64,000 bases of DNA, from contig CM057229.1 in the NCBI GenBank assembly GCA_029891385.1, positions 372,001 through 436,000 of the forward strand. The letters run 5' to 3'. How positions within the stretch are numbered: position 1 is the stretch's first letter; each line of letters starts with the position of its first letter. The stretch comes from Erythroxylum novogranatense. Taxonomy: Eukaryota; Streptophyta; Magnoliopsida; Malpighiales; Erythroxylaceae. Of the stretch, positions 59,779-64,000 are shown in pieces. The position numbers were made by a program, and so were the translations under genes. The notes under the pieces are model-generated. The model was not told the origin of the DNA. It saw only the letters and a list, made by a program, of their open reading frames with translations, and did not search any database.

Positions 59779-62700
59779 ATGTTGAGTTGTTTGGTTCAGT
59801 TTCCCGGGCCTGCTGTAGCCAGAATTTCGAAGAAGGTGATTTGATTTTCTAGTATATTGAATCTTTACTTTGCAAGGAGTGCATGCAACTGATAAAAGTG
59901 GTTACTTTGTCATCTTTTTAACTAATCAGGTTGATGGAAACAACAAGGCCCGTATTTCTAAGCAAATATCAGTTGGGGTGACTTTGGGTTACGATAAGTA
60001 TCTTGGCCATCACAATATCGGTTTCTCTTCAAGAGCTTCTTCGAATCAAAGGGTATGTTTGATATTAGCTTGACATCCACGAGCGGTCTGATCTACGGCT
60101 TCTTTTTATGTAAAAATATAACATTGTTTTAAATTGTCAGTTGCAGCATGGAATCAGAACTTCGGCAGTCTTGATCGATGATGACTCGAAGATGACAAGC
60201 ATCGAGCAAGACGTAGAAAACATTCCTATTTTGGGAACGGATTCTGGGTTGGCACCATTTGAAGATCACTTCAAGTATAGAGTGAAAAGATATGAGGATC
60301 AGAAAAAGCTTTTCGAAAAATATGAAGGTGGTCTTGAAGAATTCTCTAAAGGTAATCGTTCTTGAAATTAACCCAAAATTTTGAGTTTGATTTCATTTTC
60401 AGTTGGCATCAGTATATGTCATTATGCTGCGAATACATGTGTACATGAGCTGTGGCAGGTTTTTCGCATATGACAAATCATTATTCAACGGTTCCCTCTA
60501 TTTAATATTTTGGATTTTTTTTTTCTGATTATTGATTTGTTCTATGTTGTTTCTTCATTGAAGACTAGGTATATTTTTATACTTGATTGTTAGTCATTAT
60601 GCAGTGTTCAACTCTTTGCTTCTATAGGTTATTTGAAATTTGGATTCAATAGAGAAGAAGGAAGCATTGTCTACCGTGAGTGGGCCCCTGCTGCTCAGTG
60701 AGTTGTTTGTGTTATAGCACCAAAATACAAGTTCCTGAATGGTTTTGACTTTCTTACAGAAGATGTCTGCTGTATTATGTAGGGAAGCACAAATTATAGG
60801 AGACTTCAATGGTTGGAATGGATCCAATCACAGGATGGAAAAGGATCAATTTGGTGTATGGAGTATTAGGATACCTGATTCTAATGGACATCCTGCCATT
60901 CCTCACAATTCAAGGGTCAAATTCCAGTTCAAGCACAACAATGGAGTTTCTGTTGATCGAATTCCAGCTTGGATTAGATATGCAACTGTGGATCCTACAA
61001 GTTTTGGGGCGCCATATGATGGTGTGTACTGGGACCCTCCAAGTTCAGAAAGGTGCCAATTCTTCACGCTTCAGTTCTATGTTTATTTTCTGTACAAAAG
61101 AGATCCCAAGCAAATAAAGATCATATGCCACAAAGAATCCCACCATGTAAAAGATAAATCCTTGTCTGGCTACTCTTGTGAAAATTTGAAATTTTGGTTG
61201 CATATTTAGTCCTAAATGTATGATCTGTTGGATTTTCCTATGAGCACTCAATTGTGAAAACATAAAAGACTACCACCTTGATTATTTACTACATAATGCT
61301 AATTTGTTCAACAGCCATGGGAGCATGGAGGGGACTTACCAATTGTTCTTTTGATCTTTGGTTGTATTAAAATAAGTTGTTTCTTGACCCATTCTTTCTC
61401 TGAATTTGTAGGTATCAATTTAAATACCCTCGCCCTCCAAGGCCCAAGGCACCACGCATATATGAGGCTCACGTTGGAATGAGTGGCTCGGAACCTAGGG
61501 TTAATTCTTACAGAGAATTTGCTGACAATGTTTTGCCTCGTATTCAGGCGAATAACTATAACACAGTCCAATTGATGGCAGTGATGGAGCATTCTTATTA
61601 TGCATCTTTTGGGTATCATGTCACAAACTTTTTTGCTGTAAGCAGTAGATCTGGGACGCCTGAGGACCTCAAGTATTTGATTGATAAAGCTCACAGCATG
61701 GGTGTATGTGTTCTGATGGATGTTGTACACAGCCATGCAAGTAATAACGTCACTGATGGACTTAATGGCTTTGATGTTGGCCAAGGCTCGCAAGAGTCGT
61801 ATTTTCATACGGGAGATCGTGGCTACCATAAACTATGGGATAGTAGACTGTTCAATTATGCTCACTGGGAAGTTCTTCGTTTTCTTCTATCCAACTTGCG
61901 ATGGTGGCTTGAGGAATTTAAATTTGATGGGTTTCGCTTTGATGGAGTAACTTCTATGCTGTACCATCATCATGGAATCAACATGGCTTTTACTGGAAAC
62001 TATGAGCAGTATTTCAGTGAAGACACAGATGTTGATGCTATTGTTTACCTGATGTTAGCAAATTGTTTGATACATAACATTTTACCAGAAGCAACTGTGA
62101 TAGCTGAAGATGTTTCAGGTATGCCTGGACTTGGTAGTCCTGTCTCTGAGGGAGGAGTCGGTTTTGACTACCGCCTAGCAATGGCCATCCCTGATAAATG
62201 GATTGATTACTTAAAAAACAAGATTGATAATGAGTGGTCAATGAAGGAGATGTCGTGGAGTTTAACTAATAGGAGATACACAGAGAAATGTATTGCGTAT
62301 GCAGAGAGCCATGACCAAGTATGTCATTTCATTTTCTTGTTTATTTCATAGTTACTATTTTCACTCTGACTCCTACATCTCCTATCGTAGCTTGAATTGA
62401 CTACTATAAAGGATGGAAAGAGAGAGAAATCAGCTAGAAACTAGCTTATTGCATGTCTTCCTTTTGTTGATATTTTCGTTTTTGCAGTCTATTGTTGGTG
62501 ACAAGACAATTGCATTTCTGCTAATGGATAAGGAAATGTACTCTGGCATGTCCTGTCTGATGGATCCTTCTCCTGTTGTTGACAGAGGGATAGCTCTTCA
62601 TAAGGTTAGTTTATTCTGCATTATGAGCTCCTTTCTATGTTGATTATATTACTCTTTGCTGCAAAAATAGTTTCAGACTTCTTCAGTCGTGTATCGTTTT

Positions 62701-63716
62701 GACTTCTTCTGTGAGGTCACTATGTCATGCTCAGCTCCACTTGAGTGGTTGAATCAGATCCATTTTGCTATTTGCCTCTGATGTGTAATTTTGCTCCATA
62801 AAACATCTACTGACGTGATACAGAAACCCTTGATTTATTTTTGATTTCTCATTATTGAACCTATATTTGCAGATGATCCATTTCATAACTATGGCATTAG
62901 GTGGTGATGGTTACCTTAATTTTATGGGGAACGAGGTAAGCACACTGCCGCATTCCTGCTTGTGAGGTCCTTGTATTATTAGTGGTATATACCGAGCTAC
63001 TATTGTTATGCAAAAAATGGTTAGTCAGAAGTGCAAATTTTCTTAGATCAGAGCATCAAATAGTATAAGATGAGTCAGGTTGATCATTTCAGTTGTTGGA
63101 GATTACTTTTTAATTAAATGTGAACACATTAAGAAAGATGGTTAGAAAATGACATTAAACTTATGCATTTTAAACAATTAGTTACGTCGAGAGTGTGACA
63201 GCAAGTATGGAAAAATTGTGTTTCATTTTTTATTTTTTATGCAGCTAATAGTGTTAATCCACCTTTCTTCCAAAAAATGCTAGACGTGTTGAATGGTAGT
63301 AGCTGCTTTAACTTTGAGTTGTTTTTCCGTGAATGCTTAAGTTTGGCCATCCTGAGTGGATTGACTTTCCAAGAGAAGGCAATGGGTGGACTTATGACAA
63401 ATGCAGACGCCAGTGGAATCTAGTTGATACTGAACACTTGAGATACAAGGTTTGAGAATATTATTTTACCTTTTGAAGTTTTCTTCAAACTTGTCCGATG
63501 GTACATTTCCCATCAGTTTACTGATACTTTGTCTTTCCTTGTTTAGTTTCACTTTCACTCCTGTGGCGTGGTATTTATGTTTAAATTTGTTTACATGCCT
63601 GGATTTGTTTTCAGTTCATGAACGCATTTGACAGAGCCATGAACTTGCTTGATGAAAAGTTTTCATTTCTCGCATCACCAAAACAAATTGTGAGCAGCAC
63701 AAATGAAGAAGATAAG
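59779..63716 (+). CDS. SBE1: 1,4-alpha-glucan (starch) branching enzyme class I, 5' part
   Basis: Plastid enzyme making alpha-1,6 branches in starch. Exons: 59779-59835, 59930-60052, 60141-60351, 60628-60697, 60783-61052, 61412-62318, 62488-62604, 62873-62935, 63342-63449, 63615-63716. The gene runs on past the right edge. The N-terminus ([19 protein letters not shown]...) is a likely transit peptide. The CBM48 part contains [35 protein letters not shown]. The GH13 barrel contains DVVHSHAS, the nucleophile region [10 protein letters not shown], the acid/base region [13 protein letters not shown] and AESHDQ. Close agreement with class I enzymes (for example [27 protein letters not shown]). Exon 3 may begin at 60141 or at 60147, because two AG acceptors lie six bases apart. 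No lesion in the visible part. Confidence 0.96.
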
Positions 63717-64000
63717 GTATATATAAGATAAAATGACACCCTCACTTATTAGAAGCATAGTGCGAAAGACCATGAGCAATTCGGAAAGAAGAAGGGGGTG
63801 CAACTTTTGATTCTGAGTTATGGAAAGATTTACCTAGTAGTTCTTACGTTAGTATTCTCCTAGTTCTAGGTATGATCATTAGAAACTTCACAGGTTGAAT
63901 GTTAGAATAATGGGTAGTTTTCTGTTCAGCTGAAGATCACCCTGCAGTGAACCTGATCTGTTTTAGGAATAATATCCTGAGAGATTATTAGTATTTAATA
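63717..64000. other. Intron of the branching enzyme gene at the window edge
   Basis: Starts with donor GTATAT after GAAGATAAG. No further exon is seen before the window ends. Confidence 0.6.

Noticed and set aside
1..64000. tRNA, rRNA or snoRNA genes
   Set aside because: None seen by eye on either strand; a covariance search would be needed to exclude small ones.

Overview
The window is nuclear DNA from a flowering plant, most likely a eudicot. The evidence is many short AT-rich GT-AG introns, plant-only gene families (NIN-like RWP-RK/PB1 factor, plant U-box/ARM ligase, cyclin B2, class I starch branching enzyme) and plant Copia, Gypsy/Tat, hAT and PIF-like transposons. Arabidopsis is known to lack class I branching enzyme, so a crucifer is unlikely. 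I cannot name the species.

Layout. 258-1479 (+): last exons of an NPC1-like sterol transporter. 2716-6760 (-): an intact NLP4/5-type nitrate-response transcription factor. 9190-33554 (-): one catalase gene whose eight exons are stretched over 24.4 kb by three transposon insertions, each in a different intron. Intron 5 holds a Copia element (9651-14764). Intron 3 holds a PIF/Harbinger-like element (16050-19562) carrying a decayed copy of a thylakoid lumenal 17.4 kDa protein gene. Intron 1 holds a Gypsy/Tat element (20715-33534) that contains a nested 2.6-kb LTR-like insertion and an antisense gene with its own TATA box. 35653-38148 (-): a U-box/ARM-repeat E3 ligase. 42648-45107 (+): cyclin B2. 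47.7-50.0 kb: hAT transposase relic. 52306-57207 (+): two-BTB plus discoidin-like protein (At2g30600 type). 57867-59426 (-): spliceosomal SmD3. 59779 to beyond the right edge (+): class I starch branching enzyme, divergent from SmD3 across about 350 bp.

How they fit. This is a normal gene-rich segment of unrelated, individually regulated genes. The transposon load is concentrated in the catalase gene. Removing the three elements leaves ordinary introns of about 295, 122 and 215 bp, and the exons add up to 492 residues, the usual plant catalase length, if a 2-nt deletion in exon 4 is discounted.

Three genes carry small lesions: the 2-nt deletion in catalase, a 1-nt insertion inside the U-box of the ligase, and a lost last splice acceptor in the NPC1-like gene. 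The NLP, cyclin B2, BTB and SmD3 models and the visible part of the branching enzyme splice in frame throughout. No RNA gene, CRISPR array or new multi-gene system was found. The most unusual items are the catalase intron architecture, the gene-carrying PIF-like element and the antisense gene in the Tat element.
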